A stretch of DNA of 64,000 nt from Panaeolus papilionaceus (GCA_015501605.1 JADNRZ010000038.1:124001-188000); one strand, 5' to 3'; shown: positions 25,101 through 36,584, counted from the stretch's first letter. Program-made: numbers and translations. Notes: generated by a model from the letters alone, not told the origin.

Positions 25101-26090
25101 GATGGTCCGGAAAGGGTTGGTCTGCGTGCTGGCATGCGATAATCTAATTGCACACCGGAGTCCCTGAGGACATGCTGCTCAAGCAGAAGATTAAGATGCG
25201 TGTATAGGGAAAGCCGAAGTATGGTGGCGAGTAACGCATGTTGTGCAGGTGCAATTAAACCTTTGAACGTAAAAGTACCGCCTATTAGCTGGATTGGAAT
25301 ATCTTGGGCGTCGAGGAGACTGGCTGTAGTGGAATTGAGCAGCTTGGCAGGAGAGATAGGGTGAGAGCCTACCTGGAAGTTCCTCCAGTCCAAATAACAC
25401 TGTAGAACCTTTATACTCGTCCTGCAATGAATAACTCCCTGGCGAGAAATGACACCCAATGTTGGCAGGTATGATATCAAACCCGCTATCTTCAAACGGA
25501 AGAGGCGTACTCCGACCATGAGGAGTCAAGCAGACCAACAGATGGCCTGGGGCGTCGCTGTGCTTTGAATGTGCTGCAAGATGCTGAAGAATCTTTAGCG
25601 GGTCGTATGGTCGTGCTGGGAGCGGTTTCCCGTCATGCTTTGAATGTTGCACATTGTCTGGCTGGTCGTTGATCGCCGCTGCCTTGGTCGTTGATGGTCC
25701 AGCATCAGAAGAGCTTGTTGGGGGCGTTTGCGATGATTCCAGCCTCATCTTTGCTTTGGCCTCCCTACCAGAGATAACCCGCTTCCACCATGCACCACGC
25801 GCCATAGCTCGTCCAAAATCGTCTAAAGCGTCCTCCAACGCATACGCCCAGGAGTCGCGACGTTCATACAGCCAGGGGTCTTTCCTCACTTCTGGATCCG
25901 CCAAAAATGAGCGTATGAGACCTGATCTGTGAAGACGTCCTTCAACAGAGAGCAATCCCGCTCGCATGTCCTCCTCAAGTTTCTCCTTGCGAGTTGATAC
26001 ATCTGGAGTTCTGTTTTGATCTGCTGTGTCTGTCTTCGTTGTCATCGTCGTTGCTGGCAAATGTGGTAGAGGTTTGTGAGACTGGGACAT
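19154..26090 (-). CDS. Fab1/PIKfyve-type phosphatidylinositol-3-phosphate 5-kinase
   Basis: Expected to make PI(3,5)P2 on endosome/vacuole membranes. The C-terminal PIPK domain (19154 to about 20260) is complete: HIKYDWTVGKRLKFSCTVYY, WKTSDDKFIIK (ATP Lys), YTVEIRN, FDLKGIQGRKV (DLKG specificity loop), DADFLARSNIMDYS leading to LLVGVDEDTK, CGLVDTIGSYTF, and EYRERFVNAMDGYFVACPGK. Upstream, RRKEKCKRPGCPYDQGQHIL, ESCAVCGSKT and KYLELLLYSPTICK match the Fab1 cysteine-rich (CCR) region. The remaining N-terminus is long and Ser/Thr/Pro-rich. I find no FYVE zinc finger (no RRHHCR) and no clear TCP-1/chaperonin domain, although LLATILRLSLYTHLNLLLEQ near 25200 may be its residue. The start MSQSHKPLPHLPATTM at 26090 is the first good ATG. 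Total is probably 1,900-2,200 residues. Family is certain; N-terminal structure is uncertain. Confidence 0.88.
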
Positions 26091-26582
26091 GGCTAAGCTC
26101 CTAACTGTCGATATGTTGTGTCATATGGTACTTCAAGACTCCCTTTCAAATGAAGAAGGTGAACTGTGCTATGTAGGCATGGACCAGCCGGCGTGTTGGT
26201 TGCTATAACAGGGTTCAATTGCCGGATTAACGGTCACAGTTTCCCTCTGGTATCTTATCAAAACAAATGAATAGAATATTAGAAAAGATTAAAATAAATT
26301 ACTAGACCTTGATAGACGCTTTAAAAAACCTTCAAAATAGTATTAGCTCGATGATTCTACATAAATTCTCCCTGTTCAAACTGAAATTTCGCTTACAGAT
26401 AGGAGATACTGAATATCTTTGTGTATTGAGGCAAGAATGTTGACCGAGTCCGTTGTTGACATCGTTCAAAATGCTGTGTAGGTCGTGGGAGGAGGTCTGT
26501 CAATGATGACAAGCGCGTCGCCAGATTTGGATTTGACGGCGTTCATTTCTTGTTCATCGTCGTCTACAACGCCTATAAGCTT
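26091..26582. promoter_or_regulatory. Bidirectional promoter region
   Basis: 492 bases separate the divergent ATGs of the lipid kinase (minus) and the cyclin-like gene (plus). No clear TATA element was picked out on either strand. Confidence 0.4.
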
Positions 26583-29500
26583 ATGAGTGACCGCAGTGGA
26601 CCCAGTGAAATAAAGGAGGCGGAGGGGTCTCTGCCCGCAGCTGACCGTAATAATTCTGGCTGGCTCCTGGATTCTCCTGTGGCCAACCCGAATTTTAGCA
26701 ATGTGGATTCGACTGTTCTATCTTACCCACCAAGCTGGATACATTCGGAACCTATGGATTATGAAGGGGTATCTGACGGAGATTCTTCCGATGGTAGCAC
26801 TCAACTTGACCAGAGCCTGGCCAGCGAATACGATGGACCCGTCGGAGCTCCAGACTCAGAGTTCATCATTCCACCCTTCTCGAGCAGTCCTGCAGATTAT
26901 ATCAGTAGCTCTATTGAGCATGAAAATTTTTCGGTGTGTATATATTGTTTTTGGGTTTTTTTTACAAAAAAAAAAAAAAAAAAAAAAACCGTGAGTTGAC
27001 GAGGTCCTTTCGGCTTTGATGTAGGGTCTTTTAAATGGCGAAAAGCGGTTATCTGGCCCATTGGATGCGCATATATCCACTCCTATGCTATTTTCTCAGT
27101 ATCATAGTCCAACCCCATCGTCACTTCCTAGACGAAGACCTTTTCTGGTCCCTATTAGCACTCAGAACCCTGGGTCTCCTGCAAGTCTGTCGATGACAAC
27201 ACTGTCTCCTATGTCTTCGCGCTCGGTTTCATTCCGATCATCTCAGTTCTCAGAGCAAGACTCGCAATGCTGGGAAGATGATACGGATGATACCTATCAT
27301 GAAAGGCAATTCATGACCAAGCTTCATGATCTGCTGCTCGTAGTTCAGAGAGAACAGCGAAAAAATGGCTACTCCAGGCGACTCTTTCGTTCACCTTCCG
27401 ATGTAAGCCAGCCAGACACCGAAATTGACGACATTCGTGGCCAATTCACGCAATTGGAATATCAGCCGTATTCTCCAGTTCCCGCTCAAGCAAGTGGACC
27501 TTCCTCAGTAAAACGCAAGAGAACCGATGCAAGCTCCTGCCTTGATATGAATGAGAGTCAGGTGGTGTCTGGGTTCGCTTTTTGTTTTAACCTTGATTTT
27601 TCCACAATTTGACTCCTCTAATACCCTCAGGACATCGCAAGACTATCGTCCCTTCGGAAGATATCGACTCATCAAGCGTGCTGCATCTTATCAAGCCACG
27701 GTGTTTGGCAACGCGCAACCCAGACATCTGACATTGGACTCACCTCCCTCTAAACGTCGCCGACTGTTCATACGTCCTCTTGGGACACGTAATGCTGGGT
27801 CTTCGCATTCATCTTCCGCAAACTCGCCTTTCAAAGCAAGGGATGCCTCTAAGCATTCCGCCCGAGCCGCAAGCTATCGTCGAGCAGAAAGTCTCAAAGC
27901 CCCTTCTGCTGGGTCCTTGCCTCTTTTCTCACCCCGCAAGAAGGGACAGACTCCCAGACCCAAGCCCGATGATAGCAAGGAGAACCAACCTCCTGACGTA
28001 CATCACGCGCCTCGACGACGTAAGCCTATTGAACCCTATACACCTATACCACTTGAGGTTCAGGTGGGCGCTGGTGGAGCTGCGTGGGTTCCTACTATGC
28101 CCTCCACTCCATCGGGTGAAAACAGGCGGCGCGTGGACAACATCAGCACTACCCCCAAACCGCGAAAGCTGACCAGGAAGAGTGATTTAGATGTGGGTCT
28201 TAAGTCTCCAGTACCGATTATTGCGCCACCAAAGGACCTTGTTTGGCGCATGCCGTTATCACCTAGCGCAGAGGCAAAGGTTCGACTTCGGTCTTATCTT
28301 GGGCGGGAACGTCAGCGCGATAAAAGGTTCAAGGATGAGACCTTATCTACTGCGGCGTCTATTCCTCCACGTGAGATCAAGATTGGTTGGGAGCAATCTC
28401 TTGGACTTGGCAAGAAGACTCGTCGGGACTGCGTTGCTTGGCTATTGACTGTCATTCCTAAATCTTGCCCGGAGCTGGGTGACGGTCATGAGTCACCAGC
28501 ACCTCACTCGCAATCAATAGCCATACACATTTCTTCGTCTACTTCTTCGTCTACTTCAACCGTATCTCAGCAATTTGACGACCCGGAAACCGAGCTGGAC
28601 TTTACGCTTACCAGGTTTCTCTCTACACCCTCCGATGACCAAAATGACACACCCCCTCCCGAGGACCCTATCAGCAATGATAAGACTATGCCCTCTTTGT
28701 CAGCGTCGGCTCGGAACAAAACGTCGACCGAGGGTGAAAACAAGAACAAGGACATGTCGGCACCTTCGTTTAATCTCACTGATCAACTCCAGCATTCCCC
28801 TGAAACGAGGTTCCACGCCGTCTGGATGTTTTTGCGGTATTTTTGGCTTATCGATTATGGCACACAATCTAGTGGATTTGACGCTGATGGAGAGTACGTC
28901 TATCCCGGAGAAGACGCTGAAGAAAAGATGCTTCGGTCTCTGTTGATCTGGGACGCAGCTGTTGGTTCCCTAGCATTGAGTGTTAAGGTTTGAATTTCGT
29001 TTCTTTGGTACCTTTATCTCTGCGCGGTTCTAGGTTTCCTGACGCTGGTCCCTTGTTATCTTCTGATGCACGTACAGCTCCACCGGGACTTTTTGGACCC
29101 TCTTCTCCCTGTATATGCTGACGAATATCTGGCTCTGGCACCTCATTCCATCGGTATGGAGGATTTCGAGGTCTGTTGGCTATATCCCTTTTCACGCAAC
29201 CAGTTCTCTGAGCGCTAAGGTCGCGGCACGGTTCTAGAACGCGCAGCGGGATATTTTTTCCGCTTTGGATTATATGCTTGGGGATACACCTCAACCTCTT
29301 ATGGACGAACTCTGGCGTGCTCTCCCGTCTCTGCGACAACTCCTGGACTTCGGGTCTGGCAAACAACACGGCTGGGCTGTGGTTATGCAACATGCTTGGG
29401 ATAAACTCTTTGCCTATCTGAGAGGTATTGGATTTTTGCTTTCGCCCTTAATCGTGCCTCTGGTCATCAATGCCTGAAACTCTATTTGCTGACATTGTCC

Positions 29501-29966
29501 TTCCTTCCGCCGTTTTATTCCGTCATCCCTGAAAATTGCGACCCTTGGCCACTTGACTAGAACCTGACGTTTTGCGGTTTTCTATGTCACTTTTGACAAC
29601 TGTAGCCCTTATGGATAGTATCCTGGACTTTGTCAAGACAAAAACACTGCGGCAACCGGTCCCGGTGTGCGGAGAGTCCGGCGAATTTATTAACAACGAT
29701 CGTGATCCTCATGGTCGTGAGATGGATTCCGAAATGGATGATGACGAAGCTTTGGGCGTTCTTTGTGATATACAGTCCCTGTTGGGCTTTACGGACGTCA
29801 GTGGTCTCATTTGTTGACTGTCGCTTTTTTTTCACTTTTTATTGGGTCTTTTTTTCCCGCGACTGGGCCTTGAACCCTTTATTCACCGAAATGCTAACTT
29901 TTTTTTCTTTAGGTCCAGATCCAAGTTTGCCGCCTCTGGATGCAAGGAAACGAAACACCATTATGA
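26583..29966 (+). CDS. Large protein with divergent cyclin box
   Basis: Seven exons give about 926 residues: 26583-26933, 27025-27572, 27631-28987, 29078-29170, 29238-29424, 29606-29796 and 29913-29966. All phases close, but the second intron needs a weak GTTCGC donor. The first 580 or so residues are Ser/Pro-rich, basic and probably disordered. The C-terminal part reads like a cyclin N-box: TRRDCVAWLLTVIP (helix 1, cf. RxxLVDWL), SPETRFHAVWMFLRYFW (helix 2, cf. PETLxLAVNLxDRF), RSLLIWDAAVGSLALSVKLH (helix 3, cf. LQLxGxxALxIASKxE), and MEDFENAQRDIFSALDYMLG (helix 5, cf. EILxMExxILxxLDFxLG). About 90 low-complexity residues are inserted between helices 1 and 2. It may bind a Cdk or be a degenerate cyclin fold. 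The cyclin call is my inference from motif order. The last tiny exon could be wrong; reading through the final donor ends at a nearby stop instead. Confidence 0.6.
26966..26988 (+). repeat. Poly(A) run inside intron 1 of the cyclin-like gene
   Basis: 23 consecutive A bases preceded by eight T bases, between the GTGTGT donor and the acceptor at 27024. Length is likely polymorphic or subject to sequencing error. Confidence 0.9.
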
Positions 29967-32610
29967 GAGTTGGAACATGTTTGACTCGTATTGGTTACAT
30001 TTTCATCTTTCTGTGTTTCGCGTTGTCTGCCGCTGCTGCTCACGGTCACCTGGTATCAATGTCTTGCCACACTACCTATTTAGCTGGTTTTGGCCCAATT
30101 TTCTCTCGCTTTTGACCGACGCCCTCCACGGCTTTCAAAATTGAAGTTCTTTCTCTAGGCTACACTGATGGACTTTCCTTTTACTGTTTCTCGCCTTGCT
30201 TTGATGCTGTATTAGTTTAAATTTCATGCTTTTCTATGGTACTCGTCGCTTGCACCGCCTCTCCGCACCCACATCCATATCTGGCCTATTCGTCTCTCGC
30301 ATGTATGGACCCATGTCCTTTTCTTTCCTCATTCTGTTTACGACATTCATGTTACGCACCTGTTGCCCATCCACTACTTCCCCGCATATCTGTTTGCATT
30401 TCTGGATCCCTTTTTCCACGAATAAACCATTTATTACTCCAATAGCTACGTATTCCGGCGTTTCGTATGGTTTCATTAATGAGGTATTTGTAATGTGCAA
30501 CCTGAGCAATATGTCGATACGCCAACCAGAGCAAGGTTTGACAGGACTGGTAGCACGGATGGACATGAACATAGCGTCCGCCACTTTTTTTTCACCCGTT
30601 TTGCGCCTCTCACAATTCGTAATTATTGCCAGCCAAGCTTTGTAATACAGTAGCACTCTATTATCGCTTTCGGGAACCACCAAGTACGGTTGTTAGTCAC
30701 GTTCAATGGCCACCATTCCGTCTGGATAATCACTCATTGGAGTCATTGATCCTGCAGGGAAGCAAAATAGGCGAGGCCATATCTTTCCCATCTTAAGGCT
30801 TGAGAGATGCGGTATCGAGGAACCCGGATTGGTTGCATGGGGATAGCGCCGATAAGGCAAGTTTGCTGTGTCGAGGTGCGCCGGTCACCAAGTCACCCAA
30901 ACTATAGTCGTTATGTACACACCTACTAGGCAACGACCTAGGACAGCGTACGTCGTTTCAATAAAAAACGCATAGCGTTTTACTATGAGGGTGTTTTGTA
31001 TCCCGACCGACAAGAGTTCTTTTTAGCGATATCGTTAGGCGTATTGAAACACGCGGACATGGCTGGACATGGGTTGTGTATCTCACTGACATGTATGTAT
31101 TCGACGATTGAGGAAAGATGCACATATATGTGTTTTGGGCGAATACTGTTACCTTAGCGTTGCCGTCAGTGTTGAGGGTTGGTGTAGCCATTTCCGAAGT
31201 TCCCGGAGCGCGTTCAGCTTTTGCGCAAATGAACGGCGGAGACTACTGGTGGCTTGGTGGCTTCAATTGTGGTGGTGGTGACAAATTTGGTGGATTGGTA
31301 TATTAAAAGCACACTGTATTGATAAATATATTATTTACTTGACAGGTATGGCCTTTTTTCCGTTATGGAAGGTTGTATTGGAAGCTCAGAGCGCTCTATA
31401 AGGTTCTATAGAGCGGCGTCAGCCGACGGGATTACGATCGAAGACGGCTTTCACGCGTTGATCGCGCGTCTGCGATCGAACACTGTACGCTGTAACGGAA
31501 TGAGCAAACTCTCTGTATATCGGTAGATTGGCGGAGCCGCAGTTTGACTACATATATACATAAGTAACAAAACTTCGAATGAGATCGCGTGTTCTGAATC
31601 TGTTAGCGATGAAATCACCGGGGTTACATGAAATAACAACATTTCTAGGTCTCTCTGGCGCACTGGCGTCTGCCTGGTATGGTTAACACAAGGTCATCCG
31701 ACCCGTGCATCTGAAATCGAAAATGGCGAGATGCAAGGATGTTGCACAAGCCAGGTGTGGCCTAAGCGAGAGGGAGATATTGGAAACTTCGGAGTCGCTC
31801 CGATGTAAGAAGTCAACTCATCCGAGCATATGGACCTGACGAAACGTATAACGCTTGCTTTTTCATCCTTGAATAAAACGTTACATAGCATAAAAATTTT
31901 AAAACAAGTTTCAAGCACTAATATGATAGGTGGTGACACCGACAATGGCTAAGATTAAGTCTCCCTATGCCGTTTCTTTAGCTACCAGCACTCTCGACCC
32001 CGCCGTTCCCGCGGTTGGTCCATGTACAGATTTTTCCGTTTTGGTGAGCGCCAAGTACGGTCCCCCAATTTACGTATCGTTCTGGTGATTGCGAGATGTC
32101 TTGAAGTGGCAAGTAACTCGGAGATCTCTAATCTCATATTATTTTTCCCTGTGCTGCGCGCCTCATTGGATCTAAATTCGTCTCCCGAATCGAAGGAACT
32201 ACATAAGGGTCGTTCAGTGGCAGATTTTGGTACGTCCAATATTGCAACGATGGTCAGGGTTTCTCGAATATTTTATTTTTGGCAATATACCGGGACATAG
32301 AAAACTAGGGCCGAGTGTGTAACTTGAAAGAAAAAAAGGGATTATTGAGAGGAAAGTATGATCCCATTTGGTGACGTGAGGGGTAAAGGGGAGTGGAACT
32401 CGGTATGTTTTGCTGCATGAGTTTTCTTTGTAGGCATCTAAATAGTGTCGGTAAGGGTGGTTTGGCTACCTGCCTGGTTTACTATTAATTCATGGCAAAT
32501 TTCTGGTTCTTCGATTACCGCCGTTCCTTCCGTCCTCCTCCCTCCCTGTCCTTTGCTCCTCCGCGAACTGGTTCCGTTCGTGGTATTGTGTCTCGCAGCT
32601 CTATTTATTC
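29967..32610. other. 2.6 kb region without supported genes
   Basis: Frames on both strands (for example 30226-30683) lack ATG starts in the right place, motifs, and consistent splicing. A minus-strand ATG at about 31191 begins a short hydrophilic frame followed by a GTAACA donor-like site, but no downstream exon could be joined. A compact hairpin lies at 31392-31415. Confidence 0.45.
31392..31415 (+). other. Short perfect hairpin
   Basis: CGCTCTATA and TATAGAGCG form a 9-bp stem with a 6-base loop. A second small hairpin (CGTC-AGCC-GACG) follows directly. Confidence 0.6.
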
Positions 32611-33356
32611 ATGTCTTTCAACGATCCCAGTGGAAACATCCTGGAAGGGCATGACTGCTCGAAGTGTTCCATCCACCCGTCGTGTGCGCTATTCCCCAGA
32701 AGATCTGACGGGCGCATCATGCTGCCTCATCCGCAGATGGTCGGAGGTCGTAAGTCTATTCTTAGCTCCACTGCAGGCTCGCATCCTATGTGATTTCTTC
32801 ATGATACTATAGCATCACATAACTCTGCGCCATCGGACTCGAAGAAGGATGGCAAGGGAAAGGAAAGGGCAACGAGTCAAGGTGTGAGCGATGGTGGCTA
32901 TGATGCTTCGTCGTCACGATCGAGGCAAACACGGCCCCCAGTGGCTCAGACGCGTCCTCCTGGTGGCGACCCGGCATGCAATTGTGAGGTGTGTCGGTTG
33001 CAACCTACGCGTGAGTTGGCCTTTTTTAACTTTTCTTTCTAATACAGGATTCAAAGAACCGAATCAATGCAGCCTCGAGGGCCCCTCCGGTTGTCGATAA
33101 CTATGCTCAGCTCAGCTCTCTCCCAGAGTTTCGAGCGTTCAAGCTGAACCAAAATCCAAGCAGTGGTAATGAAGGGACGAGTACACAGGGGCGGTCGAGA
33201 CCAGGAACGAGTAGTGAAGGGATGCAACAGATTCATATTATGCGACGAACCAAAAAGCAGACGTACGTACGATCCGGAACAGAGGGCTTGAATATCCGGA
33301 TGTATAAAGGGAACGACAAAGATTCAGAGGACCCTGAAGGCGGCCAAAAATCCTGA
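32611..33356 (+). CDS. Small Cys-containing, Ser/Arg-rich protein of unknown function
   Basis: Three exons (32611-32749, 32813-32988, 33048-33356) join in phase to 207 residues. I do not recognise the family. Two small cysteine groups stand out: HDCSKCSIHPSCALF near the N-terminus and DPACNCEVCRLQP at the end of exon 2, where the chosen donor GTGTGT removes the last residues. Such CxxC/CxC pairs could bind metal, but there are too few to form a known zinc finger. The remainder is polar and basic, rich in Ser, Arg, Gly and Gln, and probably disordered. The C-terminus contains MRRTKKQTYVRSG and ends EGGQKS. It lies 306 bases upstream of Dim1 on the same strand. An alternative donor after ACGC would truncate the protein shortly after the junction. 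Confidence 0.5.
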
Positions 33357-33662
33357 ATGTCGCGGTCGTGACATCTTACGGGCGTATAAATCGAGTAGAT
33401 GTACTTTTTCTTTCTGGACATTGTAAATATATTTATGGACTTTATACCCGTGACTATTATTACCTCTTATCGCGCTTTATTTCTTTTATCTTTCGTGCAA
33501 GTACTTAACCAGGCGTTACCTTTCTCTAATTTTTTTTTTTTCAAGGGCAGTATTATATTTGGTTGTGTTATGATTAGACGCCAACGGCCTGTCAGGCAGC
33601 TATCATGTCAATTGCAATGCTCTGGTGTTCTGACCTTCTCCACCATCATTTGAGCTGCTAAC

Positions 33663-34387
33663 ATGTCGTACTTCCTTCCTCATCTCCCATCTGGATGGCA
33701 TGTCGACGAGGCCATCAAGTCTGAAGAAGACAGGGTCGTCGTGATCAGGTTTGGCCATGATTGGGACAGTCAGTGTATGACGATGGACGAAACCTTGTAC
33801 TCCGTTGCAGAGAAAGTTCAGAACTTCGCTGTCATATATCTGTGCGATATCACTGAGGTTCCTGACTTTAACAAGGTACTGTGAGATATGGTCCATACTG
33901 ATTTGAGTTTAGATTTAACGGATATTCCTTTTCGACAGATGTATGAATTGTACGATCCATGCACCGTGATGTTCTTCTATCGGTAAGATTTTCACAGAGA
34001 ATTTCCCCAGTATTCAGTCTCTTATCCGCTTACACGCAGAAACAAACATATCATGATCGATCTGGGAACTGGTAATAATAATAAGATGTACGTCGGCGTA
34101 ACGCTTTTCCAAACCTTCTATCGTTCTAACCTGCTTTATATTTCGGCGTAGTAATTGGCCGATGGATAACAAACAAGAGGTTGTTTTGTCATAACTCTAT
34201 CGAAACCATTCAATATGCTCATAGTGTGGTTGTCTAGTTGATTGATATTATTGAAACGGTCTACCGTGGGGCCTCTAAGGGTCGCGGTTTGGTTGTGTCA
34301 CCCAAAGGTTAGTCGAAAGCGATATCCCCGACTCACTCTGGTTACTAATGTATTTGAATAGACTACTCGACACGTTATAGGTACTAA
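33663..34387 (+). CDS. DIB1: Dim1/Dib1 thioredoxin-like U5 snRNP protein (15 kDa)
   Basis: Essential pre-mRNA splicing factor of the U5 snRNP and tri-snRNP with a thioredoxin fold but no redox pair. Six exons join in phase to 142 residues, exactly the family length: MSYFLPHLPSGWHVDEAI, VVVIRFGHDWDSQCMTMDE, VAEKVQNFAVIYLCDITEVP, YDPCTVMFFYRNKHIMIDLG, NWPMDNKQE, ETVYRGASKGRGLVVSPKDY, ending STRYRY. Sequence conservation with yeast Dib1 and human TXNL4A is very strong throughout, so start and stop are secure. Exons 1 and 2 are 33663-33875 and 33939-33982. It is one of two tri-snRNP proteins in the window, the other being cyclophilin H. Confidence 0.96.
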
Positions 34388-35953
34388 ACGCCAAGTCTCA
34401 GGCTTTCAGTGCCAACTTCGCAGGATCCTTTTTCAGATTCGGTTTAGATTGGGTATGTTGGACCTGATATGTGGCACATTCTCACTCTCGTCTTACCTTG
34501 TTTTTAAAACGAACTCAAAATTCAAGTCGGTGATATGAAGTCTTTCGACGTCGCTTTTCCACGCTAGTTACCGAGTCAGAACGTTCGGTGCGTAATCTGA
34601 TGGGTTGAGTGTCAGACACCGTGTCTGGGTCACTGGTAAGGGCCTTGGTTCTGTTAGAATGTTAAGTGATTTCCATCCGCGATGATTTCTTATCCCTCGG
34701 ACTCCTGACATTTCCCTCGGTATCCTCGTACAAGTGGCTGCCAGTGCTCTGACGGTGCTTTCCTCATTTGGAGGAGTTCCATCTGAACATTGGATTATTC
34801 GTCCACGAAGAACTCACCCTTGAAGGAATACCGTTGCGAGTTGTCAGAGCCCCATGACAGACTTGGCCTTCCTGGCTCACCTCGTTGTGTTGAATTTGGT
34901 GGTCAACCGTCAACGGACTTGGGGCCCAATGATTTGTTTTACCCTTTCACGTCAACAACTTGGCTTTGATACTGGCAACACCCCAACCACGTATCTTTTT
35001 TCAAGATGTTTGCCAAGCGAGATAAGATTAGCGCCTGAACGCAAATCATACTCAGGTACAGACTTCTCCCATCCTTCCGGCCGCCGCCTAGGAAAACAAC
35101 GCACGCATCTTACAAGGACCGACTGGGTTAGTATCATTCCGTATAGTGCGTGTAAGCCTCGTTTCTTCATGTTCGCTGTGTATTAGCATACTTAAATGAA
35201 ATTGGTGTGTGCTCTGAGCGTGATGTCCAATTCTAACATGCGTTCAGCTCATGCGCATTGGCGATGATCGATGATTATGAGCAGCCTCCTAATCATTGCT
35301 TCGATCGACAAGAATCCGATGCTACTTCATCAGAGAACCGCTATGCTACGATGCCGAATATCAACCATATGATAGGAACAGGAATAAGAGCAGTCCCGCA
35401 AGCGAACAGTTCAACTTGGATTGTCAATGACCCCACTGTATCTCCAGCACGCTGTCGCACTCAATTGTTCAGTGAAAGTAACCAAATATTTATCTTCCTT
35501 CACAGAACAACCTTCACGAGCTCAAGATTCGGGATGTCGGCTTGCCTCGTGTTACGCCACTCAAATAATTAATATTTCTTATAGATGGCGAACATGCTGG
35601 GCTGAGAGTCATAATCAGTGCCTCCTGGCACTTTGTGCGGTCCACGAATATTCTTTTCCTTCCTTTATCGGGACGCCTGCCCATCGGAACTTCCTTACTC
35701 GCGATTGATTGCCACTCCATGAGTCTTGTGTCCACGCCTTTTAGACAGACTTCCTGGCGCCATTCATGACGTCTGTCTGCGGGTTTGCGAATAAGGATTC
35801 TCCAGCGGATGACATAAATGCCTGGTCGGAGTCCCTAGATTCGAATGCATATAAAGTTGGTTATCGCTTTTCGAGGTTTATCCCTCTTGTTACTCTTGTC
35901 GGACCCATTCTTCCATCCCACCCTCTCTACCCTCCTCGTATCGTCGAATCACT
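34388..35953. other. Intergenic, no gene seen
   Basis: About 1.6 kb. Open frames at 34854-35186 and 35258-35708 show no recognisable motif or splice support. The 3' end contains the lectin promoter. Confidence 0.45.
35850..35856 (+). promoter_or_regulatory. TATA box of lectin copy 2
   Basis: TATAAAG about 100 bases upstream of the lectin ATG at 35954. Confidence 0.5.
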
Positions 35954-36584
35954 ATGACAGCAAACGTCGATTCTGGGGCTACCTACGTTATCACAAATGT
36001 CAAAGCGGGCACAGCGATGGACTTGTCTGCCTTTGATAACCATTCAGGTAGGCACATTCTCCTTTTGACCATCGTCAGACTCCCCTAATCCGACCCATAC
36101 CCATAGTAATCGGATGGCCAGAGCACGGTCATCCTAATCAGCAGGTCGGTTCTAACATCCGAAGTGGCCATCACAAATATGTTAGGCTAACACGAGAGTT
36201 ATTATTAGTGGAGAATGAATTGGACGGGGAACAGCTGGACGTTCCAAGCAGGGTCTACAGGGCAGTACCTAGCCATCGAAGGACCACCAGCTGATGGGAC
36301 CAAGGTCATCGCATCAGCCACACCGTTCGACTGGCACATCTGGAGAGACGACCAAGACCCCAATACATTCAGGTGTGTCTGTGCTTCCGTTCGACAAAGT
36401 CTTTAGAAATATAGAGCGATGTGATGCTCAACGACGTTGGACATTGTGTAGAATTTTTGTCCCCAACACCCACCAGAACCTCGATCTCTACGGGAAAGGA
36501 AACTCGACGCCCGGTACCCCTATCACCCTCTGGTGGACCTGGGCGGGGCGTCATCAGACCTGGAGGTTTACTCAAGGTGAGTAA
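35954..36584 (+). CDS. CNL-like ricin-B-type beta-trefoil lectin (copy 2)
   Basis: About 142 residues, four exons: 35954-36047, 36107-36144, 36209-36372, 36452-36584 (94, 38, 164, 133 bases). Landmarks are NVKAGTAMDLSAFDN, WPEHGHPNQQW, SWTFQAGSTGQYLAIEG, FDWHIWRDDQD and the closing WWTWAGRHQTWRF. This is the Clitocybe nebularis lectin type of R-type trefoil; no signal peptide is present, consistent with cytosolic storage of fruiting-body defence lectins. Reading straight on ends TQGE then TAA, which matches the arrangement in copy 1. A GT...AG intron starting at the same place would instead give a one-codon final exon ending at 36656. Sugar specificity and any toxicity are inferred from the family only. 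Convergent with the trefoil gene at 37155-38213. Confidence 0.85.

Noticed and set aside
30226..30683. Open frames of about 140-150 codons on both strands
   Set aside because: The minus frame has no suitable ATG start, neither has motifs, and the region fits 3' UTR/intergenic sequence.
34854..35708. Plus-strand frames of 95-110 codons
   Set aside because: No recognisable domain and no splice junctions linking them.
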